Part shown: positions 4,751 through 11,696 of the stretch, in pieces
How the letters are laid out: each line of letters begins with the position of its first letter
How positions within the stretch are numbered: the first letter of the stretch is position 1
IMG/VR virus record: IMGVR_UViG_3300022074_000298
Coordinates: 1 to 27,456 of that record
Origin: a virus
Length of the DNA stretch: 27,456 nt
Reading direction: 5' to 3' (one strand)
Position numbers and translations under genes: made by a program
The notes under the pieces: generated by a model
What the model was told of the DNA's origin: nothing
Seen by the model: the letters and a program-made list of their open reading frames with translations, nothing else
Database searches by the model: none

Positions 4751-6249
4751 ACCTCAGCTTTGAGCGGTCACCAATACTATGGAAGTTTCTCAACGATGAT
4801 AGCTTTATCAAGTCGATTATGGGGCCAGTGGGTTCCGGCAAGTCCTATGCCTGTTGTGCCGAGTTGTTTCGAAGGGCCGTTATGCAAAAACCTAGTCCGA
4901 GAGATGGGATCAAATACTCACGTTTTGCGGTGGTACGAAACTCTTATCCTATGCTGAAAACTACAACTCTCAAGACATGGCTGGAACTCTTTCCGGAGGA
5001 TATCTGGGGTAATGTCCATCATGCGCCACCGATCAAACATCATATTCGCCTTCCCTCAAAAGAAGGAGCGTCCGGGATTGATATGGAGGTCTTGTTTCTA
5101 GCTCTGGATCAGCCGAAAGATGTACGTAAATTGCTTTCTCTTGAATTAACAGGTGCTTTTGTCAATGAGAGTAAAGAATTACCGAAAGCCGTGATTGATG
5201 GATTATCGCATCGTGTGGGCCGGTATCCCACAAAGTCTGACGGTGGCCCGACCTGGAGAGGCATTATTATGGACAGCAACCCTTGTGATGATGATCATTG
5301 GCTCTACAACATGGCTGAGAAAGAAAAGCCTAGCGGAAAATTTAAGTGGGGGTTTTACAAACAACCGGGCGGTGTCAAGGAAGTCCATTCCGATGAAGTG
5401 CCAGCCGATATGCCAGAGGCTCAAGGGTATATGTACCAAGCCGGAAAATGGTGGCAGACCAACCCCAAAGCCGAAAACCTCGACAATTTGCCAGTTGGAT
5501 ATTACGAACAGCTCGTGCCGGGCAAGACCTTGGATTGGATCAGATGCTATGCCGAGGGCAAATATTCGTATGTTCAGGAAGGTAGACCAGTATGGCCGGA
5601 GTATGATGACCACTCCATGTCCGATGATCTCACCATACAAGAAGGTATTCCGGTACAAGTGGGTCTTGACTTTGGTCTTACACCGTCTGCGGTATTTGGT
5701 CAGAAAATGCAGAATGGCCGATGGCATATTCTCCGAGAGATAGTGACGTTTGATATGGGGCTAGAACGCTTTGCCCATTTGCTAAAATCTGAACTAGAGA
5801 CATGGTTTCCAAAGTATGAGTGCATGATATGGGGCGATCCAGCCGGTTCGGCCAGAGATATGATCTATGAACAGACAGCCTTTGATCACCTCAAGACACA
5901 CGGGTTAGTCGCTCGACCCACGGCTACCAACGAATTTAAGACAAGACGAGAGGCCGGGGCTATCCCAATGACCCGATTGATAGACGGCAAACCCGGCTTT
6001 ATGGTACATCGTGAATGTGTCCGGCTCCGAAAAGCTCTCGCTGGTGGCTACCACTTCAAAAGAGTAGCTATGGGATCGGGGCATGAACGGTTCAAGGATG
6101 TACCAAACAAAGATCATAACTCACACGTTGCCGATAGTCTGGGCTATCTTCTGCTAGGCGGTGGGGAGCATCGCAACATGGTCAGGGGCAAATCCCCTCA
6201 TTTCTACAAAACAGCGAATGCTTGGGGTGACTTTGATGTTTTCGCCTGA
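4714..6249 (+). CDS. terL: Terminase large subunit (ATPase/nuclease packaging motor)
   Basis: A 511-aa packaging motor that pumps DNA through the portal and cuts the concatemer. The ATPase domain has Walker A GPVGSGKS (37-44), the TGAFVNESKEL segment with probable catalytic Glu152, and the coupling motif MDSNP (186-190). The RNase H-fold nuclease domain shows acidic residues in VGLDFGLTPSAVFGQ (D319), MIWGDPAG (D375) and HVADSLGYLL (D474). The motifs and length fit T7-like/Terminase_6-type subunits. The start at 4714 has AGGAG upstream. Downstream genes overlap (14 bases), so it is part of the long late operon. Confidence 0.95.
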   Translation: MEEKKITPDGGMNLSFERSPILWKFLNDDSFIKSIMGPVGSGKSYACCAELFRRAVMQKPSPRDGIKYSRFAVVRNSYPMLKTTTLKTWLELFPEDIWGNVHHAPPIKHHIRLPSKEGASGIDMEVLFLALDQPKDVRKLLSLELTGAFVNESKELPKAVIDGLSHRVGRYPTKSDGGPTWRGIIMDSNPCDDDHWLYNMAEKEKPSGKFKWGFYKQPGGVKEVHSDEVPADMPEAQGYMYQAGKWWQTNPKAENLDNLPVGYYEQLVPGKTLDWIRCYAEGKYSYVQEGRPVWPEYDDHSMSDDLTIQEGIPVQVGLDFGLTPSAVFGQKMQNGRWHILREIVTFDMGLERFAHLLKSELETWFPKYECMIWGDPAGSARDMIYEQTAFDHLKTHGLVARPTATNEFKTRREAGAIPMTRLIDGKPGFMVHRECVRLRKALAGGYHFKRVAMGSGHERFKDVPNKDHNSHVADSLGYLLLGGGEHRNMVRGKSPHFYKTANAWGDFDVFA

Positions 6250-6718
6250 AGAAATCACGGAGGTATCGACCTTAGACGGCAAGACCGGCAAGATTATTGA
6301 TTTCGAACCGGATCACCTCAATGCGGTCAGCTATAGATCGCTAGACGCTCCCTTCATCAAGGCCAATCAAGAGACAATAGCCCACCGGTTACCGAAAGGA
6401 TTATCCTTCTCCGCAGTAGTAGACGATCAAGTATTCGCTATGTTTGGCCTCGTTCCCTTCTGGCAGGGTTGCTATGAGTGCTGGCTTATTCCAGCCGATG
6501 ATCTGGATACCCACACCATGAAGACACACCGCACGGCCATACGGTTTTTTGAGTACACCGCCAGGGTTTTGAGAGCAAAGAGGTACCAGTGTTATGTATT
6601 TTCGGAAAACGTTCGGGCTGTTCGCTGGATTGAAATGATGGTATTCAAAAAAGAAGGGCTAATGAAGAACTTTGGCCCTAACCAAGAAGATCATTTTTTA
6701 TATGCGAGGTATTTCTGA
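6236..6718 (+). CDS. GNAT-fold podophage protein (acetyltransferase-like)
   Basis: A 160-aa protein from ATG 6236, with GGGGTGA upstream, overlapping terL by 14 bases; an in-frame ATG at 6218 is an alternative. The middle resembles the GNAT-like proteins often placed between terminase and connector in podophages: a strand VFAMFGLVPFWQGCYECWLI, a long helix HTMKTHRTAIRFFEYTARVL, then NVRAVRWIEMMVFKKEGLM, ending DHFLYARYF. The acetyl-CoA P-loop (Q/R-x-x-G-x-G/A) is not obvious, so catalysis is uncertain. In T7 the comparable internal virion protein A role has been linked to this fold, but the assignment here rests on position and pattern. Confidence 0.72.
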   Translation: MFSPEEITEVSTLDGKTGKIIDFEPDHLNAVSYRSLDAPFIKANQETIAHRLPKGLSFSAVVDDQVFAMFGLVPFWQGCYECWLIPADDLDTHTMKTHRTAIRFFEYTARVLRAKRYQCYVFSENVRAVRWIEMMVFKKEGLMKNFGPNQEDHFLYARYF

Positions 6719-6981
6719 TGGGTTTTTTATTCGGTGGCGGTGGCGGTGAAACGCAGGAACAGAAAGAAAGTCGGCAAAAACGTGACCAGCAAGTCCAGCA
6801 ACAAGAGGAACGTACACAAAAAGCTGAGATAAGCGAACGCAGAAAGATCAATGAGCGTATGCGAAAGATGAAAACCGGGGGAATGCGCCAGCTCCTCTCC
6901 TCCGATAGAGAGGATAATCAGGCACTCGGTAACCCAATAACACAGACACGAACATTAGGGCCAGATAGAAACCCACGATAA
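6718..6981 (+). CDS. Small glycine-start, Gln/Glu-rich phage protein (87 aa)
   Basis: Overlaps the previous stop by two bases in a TGATG junction. The protein begins MGFLFGGGGG, followed by a highly charged Gln/Glu/Arg-rich helix (about residues 12-52) likely to form a coiled coil, then MRQLLSSDREDNQALGNP. Short proteins with an MG(L/F)xGGGG start and an RQLLS-like motif are common between the terminase and the portal of podophages. Their role is not established. Confidence 0.72.
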   Translation: MGFLFGGGGGETQEQKESRQKRDQQVQQQEERTQKAEISERRKINERMRKMKTGGMRQLLSSDREDNQALGNPITQTRTLGPDRNPR

Positions 6982-7023
6982 TGAAAAAGTATTTACGCAA
7001 CCCAAGAAAAAAGGAGATGAGCG

Positions 7024-7161
7024 ATGCCTATGGTGAGTTACAAGAGCAAAGAGGGAACGAAGAAGAAGAAGTTCAAGTACACGAAGAAGGGAGTAGCGGA
7101 GGCCAAGAAGATGGCGAAACAGACCGGGGGGAAGATTAAGGTCAATAAAAGCTACGCATGA
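7024..7161 (+). CDS. Lysine-rich small phage protein (45 aa)
   Basis: A 45-codon frame starting MPMVSYKSKEGTKKKKFKYT and ending KVNKSYA, with AGGAG well spaced upstream (AAAAAAGGAGATGAGCG). The stop overlaps the connector start as ATGA, showing coupling. About one third of the residues are Lys, with the motif F-x-Y-T-K-K-G-x-A-x-A-K-x-x-A-K-x-T-G. Very similar short basic proteins occur just before the connector gene in many podophages, so it is probably genuine and may bind nucleic acid. The role is not known. Confidence 0.75.
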   Translation: MPMVSYKSKEGTKKKKFKYTKKGVAEAKKMAKQTGGKIKVNKSYA

Positions 7162-8717
7162 GACTTGATGTAACCACATTAAAGGCCCGATTTAAAAAGG
7201 CTATGGCTCACAAGGATGAGTGGCGGTCTATCTATGAAGATGCCTATCGCTATGTCCTGCCGAATAGAAACCTCTATGATGGCAACTACGAGACTACCTC
7301 ACCCAAAAACGATAAGATGAACCGGGTATATGATAGCACGGCTATCCACGCTACGCAGAGATTTGCCAATCGATTACAATCCGGAGTGTTCCCAACACAA
7401 CGACACTGGTGCCGGCTGGTTCCCGGTGAAGAGATACCACCAGAGAGACACATAGAAATTCAGCGCATATTGGATAGTTATGCCGATAAGATGTTTGATG
7501 TGATGCGTCAGTCAAACTTTGATATGGCTATGGGCGAGTTCCTACTAGAGTTAGCTATCGGAACGGCTGTGATGATCATCCAACCGGGTGACGAGTTACA
7601 GCCCATACGCTATACAGCCGTTCCCTCTTTTTTGATTGCCTACGATGAAGGGCCGTTTGGAACAGTCGATAAGGTGTACAGGAACCATAGGATACCATTC
7701 ACTGCCCTAGATCAAGAGTTTGCCGATGCGGAAATACCAGCACAACTCAAACAAAAGTACGATGGTAGACCCGATGAGAAGATCGATCTCTATGAAATCA
7801 CTTGCTATGACAAGGACGAAGGCATCTACCACTATCATGTCATAACCAAAGAAGGAGAAGACGAACTGGTCTATAGACGCATGAACTCCTTCCCCTGGGT
7901 CGTATCACGGTATATGAAAGCCACCGGGGAAAAGTATGGCCGAGGGCCGGTATTGACCGCTCTTCACGATATCAAGACCTTGAACAAGCTCAAAGAGTAC
8001 CATCTCAAGAATGCCTCACTCTCTATAGCCGGTGTGTATACAGCGATGGATGACGGTGTTCTCAACCCAAATGCGGTGCGCTTAGTACCCGGAGCGATCA
8101 TACCGGTTGCTCGTAACGGAGGCAATCAGGGCGAAAGCTTAAAACCGCTCCCTCGGAGTGGAGACCCCCAGCTATCGCAAATGTCACAACAAGATCTCGT
8201 GATGTCTATCAAGCAAATCCTCATGGATGATATGTTGCCTCCTGATACGTCCTCAGCCCGATCCGCTACAGAGATCATGCAAAAGATGAAGATACTCTCA
8301 GAAAACATGGGTAGTGCCTTTGGACGATTAATCCAGGAGACAATGTATCCGGTCGTTAGACGTACTCTGGAAGTCATGGATGAGATAGGCATGATTGATT
8401 TACCGTTGAAGATCAATGGTCTACAAGTCAAAGTTCAACCAGTTGCCCCGATTGCTATGTCGCAGAATATGGAGAAGGTCAGCGAGATTATGCAGTATAT
8501 GCAGATAGCACAGAGCTTTGGGCCGGCTGGACAGCTTGCCGTGAAACAAGAAGTGCTACTCGATTATATTGCTGATCAACTGGCTATCCCGGCTGAAGTC
8601 CGAATGACACCAGAAGAAAAGCAACAAATACAGCAAATGCTGATGCAACAAGCCCAGCAAATGGCACAACAACAAGGAATGATGGAAGGTGGAGGAGAAC
8701 CAGAACAACCAGCTTGA
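7158..8717 (+). CDS. Head-to-tail connector (portal) protein, T7 gp8-like
   Basis: A 519-aa protein forming the dodecameric ring through which DNA enters and leaves the head. It shows the head-tail connector pattern: RFKKAMAHKDEWRSIYEDAY (11-30), YRYVLPNR, then NRVYDSTAIHATQRFANRLQ and SGVFPTQRHWCRLVPG. Further on come ALHDIKTLNKLKEYHLKNAS and a helical region with MLPPDTSSARSATEIMQKM. The C-terminus is very Gln/Met-rich (QQIQQMLMQQAQQMAQQQ), as in other members. The size is close to T7 gp8 (536 aa). The start is coupled by ATGA to the Lys-rich gene. Confidence 0.92.
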   Translation: MRLDVTTLKARFKKAMAHKDEWRSIYEDAYRYVLPNRNLYDGNYETTSPKNDKMNRVYDSTAIHATQRFANRLQSGVFPTQRHWCRLVPGEEIPPERHIEIQRILDSYADKMFDVMRQSNFDMAMGEFLLELAIGTAVMIIQPGDELQPIRYTAVPSFLIAYDEGPFGTVDKVYRNHRIPFTALDQEFADAEIPAQLKQKYDGRPDEKIDLYEITCYDKDEGIYHYHVITKEGEDELVYRRMNSFPWVVSRYMKATGEKYGRGPVLTALHDIKTLNKLKEYHLKNASLSIAGVYTAMDDGVLNPNAVRLVPGAIIPVARNGGNQGESLKPLPRSGDPQLSQMSQQDLVMSIKQILMDDMLPPDTSSARSATEIMQKMKILSENMGSAFGRLIQETMYPVVRRTLEVMDEIGMIDLPLKINGLQVKVQPVAPIAMSQNMEKVSEIMQYMQIAQSFGPAGQLAVKQEVLLDYIADQLAIPAEVRMTPEEKQQIQQMLMQQAQQMAQQQGMMEGGGEPEQPA

Positions 8718-8955
8718 TGATGATCTTTGGCCGGAGGTAACTGAAGATCCGCAAGCATCCCAGATGGATATGCTCTATGCTACCGTCTTCAATACACCGG
8801 ATGGTCTAAAGGTACTCAAGCATTTGGCGAGTACGACAATAGATCAACCGTGCTGGTATCCGGGAACTGAGCCAAGCAATGGCTATTTCCGAGAGGGCCA
8901 AAACTCACTGATACGACAGATACATAGCAGAATAAGGAGAGCCAAGAATGTCTGA
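8689..8955 (+). CDS. Bbp19-like small phage protein (88 aa)
   Basis: Starts with GTG at 8689 inside the end of the connector gene, in another frame (29-base overlap). An acidic N-terminus (MEENQNNQLDDDLW) is followed by a conserved-looking body: MLYATVFNTPDGLKVLKHLA, then PSNGYFREGQNSLIRQIHSR and a basic end. The F-x-T-x-x-G-x-x-V-L-x-x-L start and FREGQxxxxxxI finish are those of the Bbp19 family, named after a Bordetella phage BPP-1 protein found beside portal and scaffold genes. The function is unknown. The overlap with the next start is 8 bases. Confidence 0.72.
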   Translation: MEENQNNQLDDDLWPEVTEDPQASQMDMLYATVFNTPDGLKVLKHLASTTIDQPCWYPGTEPSNGYFREGQNSLIRQIHSRIRRAKNV

Positions 8956-9736
8956 AGAACAGCAAGAGGAACAACAAGAACAGCAACCACAAGCTGAAAG
9001 CAATATGCAGAAACTAGCAGGAGAGGATCTCAATGCCACGCAGACAGAAGACGAAAACTCGCACCTCCAGGCCAATGCTGAGCCGGAGGGTGTTGATCCA
9101 GACGAGATTGAGTTCGTCAAACCAGAGTTCCTCCCGGAGAAGTTCTGGGATGCGGAGAACGGCACGAACGTAGAGAAACTATCCAAAGCTTACTCTGAGC
9201 TAGAGAAGAAGTTTTCACGAGGCGATCACAAAGCCCCAAAAGAATATAACGTGGATTTTCTAGGCGAGAATGTTCCGGAAGATGATGAGATGCTCAACAA
9301 CTATAAGGACATGGCGCAACGATATGGAATGTCACAAGAGGACTTTCAAGACCTGGCCTTACAGTTTGTCGGTGCGGTTGAGGATGAGGCCAAGAGTGAG
9401 CAGGAGTTTATAGAGGAACAAAAGCGACTATTGGGCAACAACGCGGTCGAACTGGTGCGATCCAACTATGATTGGGCAAACAGCCTATTGAGCAAGGGTG
9501 TCATATCACAAGCCGAGTTTGATGTATTGGATCAGATGGGCGGTACCGCAGATGGTACTAGGCTCCTCAGAAAGATACGCAATCTCTCAAGCCCCAAGGA
9601 ACTGCCTATTCCTTCCTTCACCGGAGAAAGCAAGACCAAAGAAGAGTTGGCGCAATATGTTGCTGATCCTCGTTGGAGATCTGATCCGGTATGGCGAAAG
9701 CAGAAGGAAAAAGAGTTCTACGATAATATCGCATAA
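8948..9736 (+). CDS. Capsid scaffolding/assembly protein
   Basis: A 262-aa, acidic, hydrophilic protein between connector and capsid genes, the usual place of the podophage scaffold. It begins with a Gln/Glu run (MSEEQQEEQQEQQPQ), then DEIEFVKPEFLPEKFWDAEN, a segment matching podophage scaffold/capsid assembly proteins (P-E-x-F-W), then a helical region (KAYSELEKKFSRGD, DKM-type repeats) and DPRWRSDPVWRKQKEKEFYD at the C-terminus, the expected basic capsid-binding end. The ribosome-binding site is strong (AAGGAGA). It would direct head assembly and then leave the procapsid. Confidence 0.87.
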   Translation: MSEEQQEEQQEQQPQAESNMQKLAGEDLNATQTEDENSHLQANAEPEGVDPDEIEFVKPEFLPEKFWDAENGTNVEKLSKAYSELEKKFSRGDHKAPKEYNVDFLGENVPEDDEMLNNYKDMAQRYGMSQEDFQDLALQFVGAVEDEAKSEQEFIEEQKRLLGNNAVELVRSNYDWANSLLSKGVISQAEFDVLDQMGGTADGTRLLRKIRNLSSPKELPIPSFTGESKTKEELAQYVADPRWRSDPVWRKQKEKEFYDNIA

Positions 9737-9887
9737 CTAGACCCTACTTTTAGCTTTACTACAATTTCAAGATATGGTATCGGTGGATTGAGCGATAACT
9801 ACATCTGTAGCCGTTCAATCACTTTGATTGGCGGATTTATTCCATAACCAAGCGAACACTAATGTTAATTTTTTTATGGAGAGATAG
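9737..9887 (+). promoter_or_regulatory. Capsid-gene leader with alternative hairpins
   Basis: A 151-base gap before the major capsid gene. GATTGA (9786-9791) pairs with TCAATC (9815-9820), and within it CTAC (9799-9802) pairs with GTAG (9807-9810) around a four-base loop. The bases at 9816-9820 (CAATC) can alternatively pair with GATTG at 9826-9830 around five bases, so the two folds exclude each other. No convincing sigma70 promoter or T-run terminator is seen. GGAGA precedes the capsid ATG. A role in regulating capsid expression is possible. Confidence 0.4.
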
Positions 9888-10745
9888 ATGTCCAACAATG
9901 CAATATCAAACGCATTCGTCACTATCTTTGAAAGCGAAGTTCACCAGGCTTATCAGTCTGAGGCTAAACTTGCTGGAACAGTCAGAACCCGAACAAACGT
10001 TGAAGGGTCAACTGTAAAGTTCCCAAAGTTAGCTAAAGGATCAGCCTCTGTTCGTTCACCCGGTACACAAGTAACACCGGTAGGAGCGCAATTTTCTAGC
10101 GTGACAGCGACAATGGTGGATTATTCTGCATCAGAGTACAGTGACATTTTCAACCAGGCGAAAGTAAACTTTGACGAAAGAGCAGAGCTTGCCGAAATGC
10201 TAGGAAAAGCCATAGCAAGACGCGAAGACCAAGTGGTTATCGATGCACTCATTAACGCATCAGCCGGGTCAACCGTTGCCAATACTGTGGTGACTTCTGG
10301 ATCAGCAAGTGCCTCTGACCTTAATGTCGGAAAGATTATTGAGGCTGGTAAGAAACTCAACGCTAAGAACGTACCGGCAACGGAGCGGTGCCTCTTAGTT
10401 CATGCTAATTCAATGGCCTCCTTACTTGGTGATGAAAGAGCCGTGAGTTCAGACTTCATTCAACTGCAAGCCTTGCAAAGAGGTGAAGTTCAAACTTTCG
10501 CAGGATTTCAGCTAATCATGTTTGGTGACAGAGATGAGGGCGGTATTCCAATCGATGGATCAAGTGACAGAACGTGTGTAGCGTTCCATAAGTCAGCCAT
10601 TGGTCTTGGTGTTGGTATGCCAGCTAAAACAGAAATCAATTATGTACCGGAAAGAACATCCTTCCTCGTAACAGCTATGTACAGTGCTGGAGCGATAGCA
10701 GTCGATGTTGACGGCATATGCGATGTAACTTGTAGGGAGAGCTAA
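9888..10745 (+). CDS. Major capsid protein (HK97-like fold, podophage type)
   Basis: A 285-aa protein following scaffold and connector. The N-terminal part (AFVTIFESEVHQAYQSEAKL, then VEGSTVKFPKLAKG) and the central TPVGAQFSSVTATMVDYSAS block fit capsid proteins of marine-type podophages with an HK97-like fold. Later segments are AGKKLNAKNVPATERCLLVH, VQTFAGFQLIMFGDRDEGG and a final hydrophobic stretch of strands. No cleavable delta domain is evident. The gene has good GGAGA spacing and its own leader; capsid protein is normally the most strongly made product. Assignment is from pattern and gene order. Confidence 0.9.
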   Translation: MSNNAISNAFVTIFESEVHQAYQSEAKLAGTVRTRTNVEGSTVKFPKLAKGSASVRSPGTQVTPVGAQFSSVTATMVDYSASEYSDIFNQAKVNFDERAELAEMLGKAIARREDQVVIDALINASAGSTVANTVVTSGSASASDLNVGKIIEAGKKLNAKNVPATERCLLVHANSMASLLGDERAVSSDFIQLQALQRGEVQTFAGFQLIMFGDRDEGGIPIDGSSDRTCVAFHKSAIGLGVGMPAKTEINYVPERTSFLVTAMYSAGAIAVDVDGICDVTCRES

Positions 10746-10746
10746 G

Positions 10747-11031
10747 ATGGCATTTGTTAGAAATGATTTTAATACCATCGGTGGACAGGCCAGAGCCGGA
10801 GTAACTCCAGCAATGTATGTCTATACCACAACGGAAGCTCACACCGTGGTTGATGGATCCGGGTATTTCAATGATATATCCGACATTCTCAACGTAGGTG
10901 ACATGATCATCGTACATGGTGCAACCGGTGGCACACGAACAGTCACAATGCATATAGTCGTTAGCAATGCCAGTGGTGTTGTAGACGTATCCGATGGAAC
11001 AACAATCGGAGCTGTATCAGACAGTGACTAA
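10747..11031 (+). CDS. Capsid-associated conserved protein (94 aa), possible decoration protein
   Basis: Directly follows the capsid gene (one base gap, AGGGAGA ahead). It begins MAFVRNDFNTIGGQARAG, a start shared by small proteins after the capsid gene in many podophages, then a beta-rich body: YVYTTTEAHTVVDGSGYFND, DILNVGDMIIVHGATGG and a strand with VVSNASGVVDVSDG. No catalytic motif is present. The position, size and beta-rich sequence suit a head decoration or capsid-stabilising protein, but that role has not been shown for this family. Confidence 0.75.
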   Translation: MAFVRNDFNTIGGQARAGVTPAMYVYTTTEAHTVVDGSGYFNDISDILNVGDMIIVHGATGGTRTVTMHIVVSNASGVVDVSDGTTIGAVSDSD

Positions 11032-11036
11032 TATTC

Positions 11037-11064
11037 TTGGGGGGTGGTTCCGACTGCCTCCCAA
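11037..11064 (+). terminator. Perfect hairpin after the capsid genes (no T-run)
   Basis: TTGGGGGGTGGT (11037-11048) and ACTGCCTCCCAA (11053-11064) pair over 12 base pairs, three of them G-T wobbles, around the four-base loop TCCG. The loop and length look like a real RNA hairpin, placed between the capsid unit and the tail genes. There is no downstream T tract (ACCAACAAGGGG follows, including the next ribosome-binding site), so full termination is unlikely; attenuation, transcript stabilisation or RNA processing is more probable. Confidence 0.45.
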
Positions 11065-11081
11065 ACCAACAAGGGGTTTGA

Positions 11082-11696
11082 ATGGCAAGCACAGACACAG
11101 ACGTTTCTATTTGTTCTCAAGCCCTATTACTGCTCGGATCAACGAGTATATCCTCATTTTCGGATGGTACGGCCCCAGCCTCTATAGCCGGGGTCATCTA
11201 TCCTAAAGTAAAAGCACAAACTCTAGGAATGTATCCCTGGAGCTTTTCACTGACAAAAACACAGTTGGCCCAGTCAGCCTCCACTCCCCTATCTTACTGG
11301 CAGTATGCCTATGCCTTACCGGCTGATATGGTGAATGGAGTACCACGAAAGGTATTTACGTCTAACAATACCAATGCTCCTAATCTTACTGACTATGAGA
11401 TCCAGGGGGCTGAACTATTATCACAAGAACAAAGTATCTTCATTGACTACCAAAGAGATGTTGATGAGCCAGCGATGCCGGCATATTTTGTACAGTTGCT
11501 TATCTATCAAATGGCATGGCATCTAGCCGAACCGGTCACCGATCAGACTACCAAGTCAGATTATTGGAAAGGTGTGGCTCTCGGTACGCCTCTTGAAAGT
11601 TTACGCGGAGGATACTTTCGTCAAGCCACGGTTATTGATGGTTCCGGTCAATCCTCGCAAGTTCTTGCTGATTATGTGCTGGTAGATGTCCGATGA
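11082..11696 (+). CDS. Tail tubular protein A-like (T7 gp11-type adaptor)
   Basis: A 204-aa protein. The start STDTDVSICSQALLLLGSTS is characteristic of tail tubular protein A/head-tail adaptors in podophages, as are the PWSFSLTKTQLAQ motif (52-64), WQYAYALPADMVNG (near 73) and a C-terminal YYWK-type segment. AAGGGG precedes the ATG by seven bases. It would form the upper ring between connector and tail nozzle. The stop overlaps the next gene's start (ATGA). Confidence 0.87.
   Translation: MASTDTDVSICSQALLLLGSTSISSFSDGTAPASIAGVIYPKVKAQTLGMYPWSFSLTKTQLAQSASTPLSYWQYAYALPADMVNGVPRKVFTSNNTNAPNLTDYEIQGAELLSQEQSIFIDYQRDVDEPAMPAYFVQLLIYQMAWHLAEPVTDQTTKSDYWKGVALGTPLESLRGGYFRQATVIDGSGQSSQVLADYVLVDVR

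Noticed and set aside
5203-5727. Minus-strand frame of 174 codons inside terL
   Set aside because: Shadow of terL; no start signal and no recognisable motif.
9824-9851. Sigma70 promoter TTGATT upstream of the capsid gene
   Set aside because: No usable -10 box at 16-18 bases spacing.
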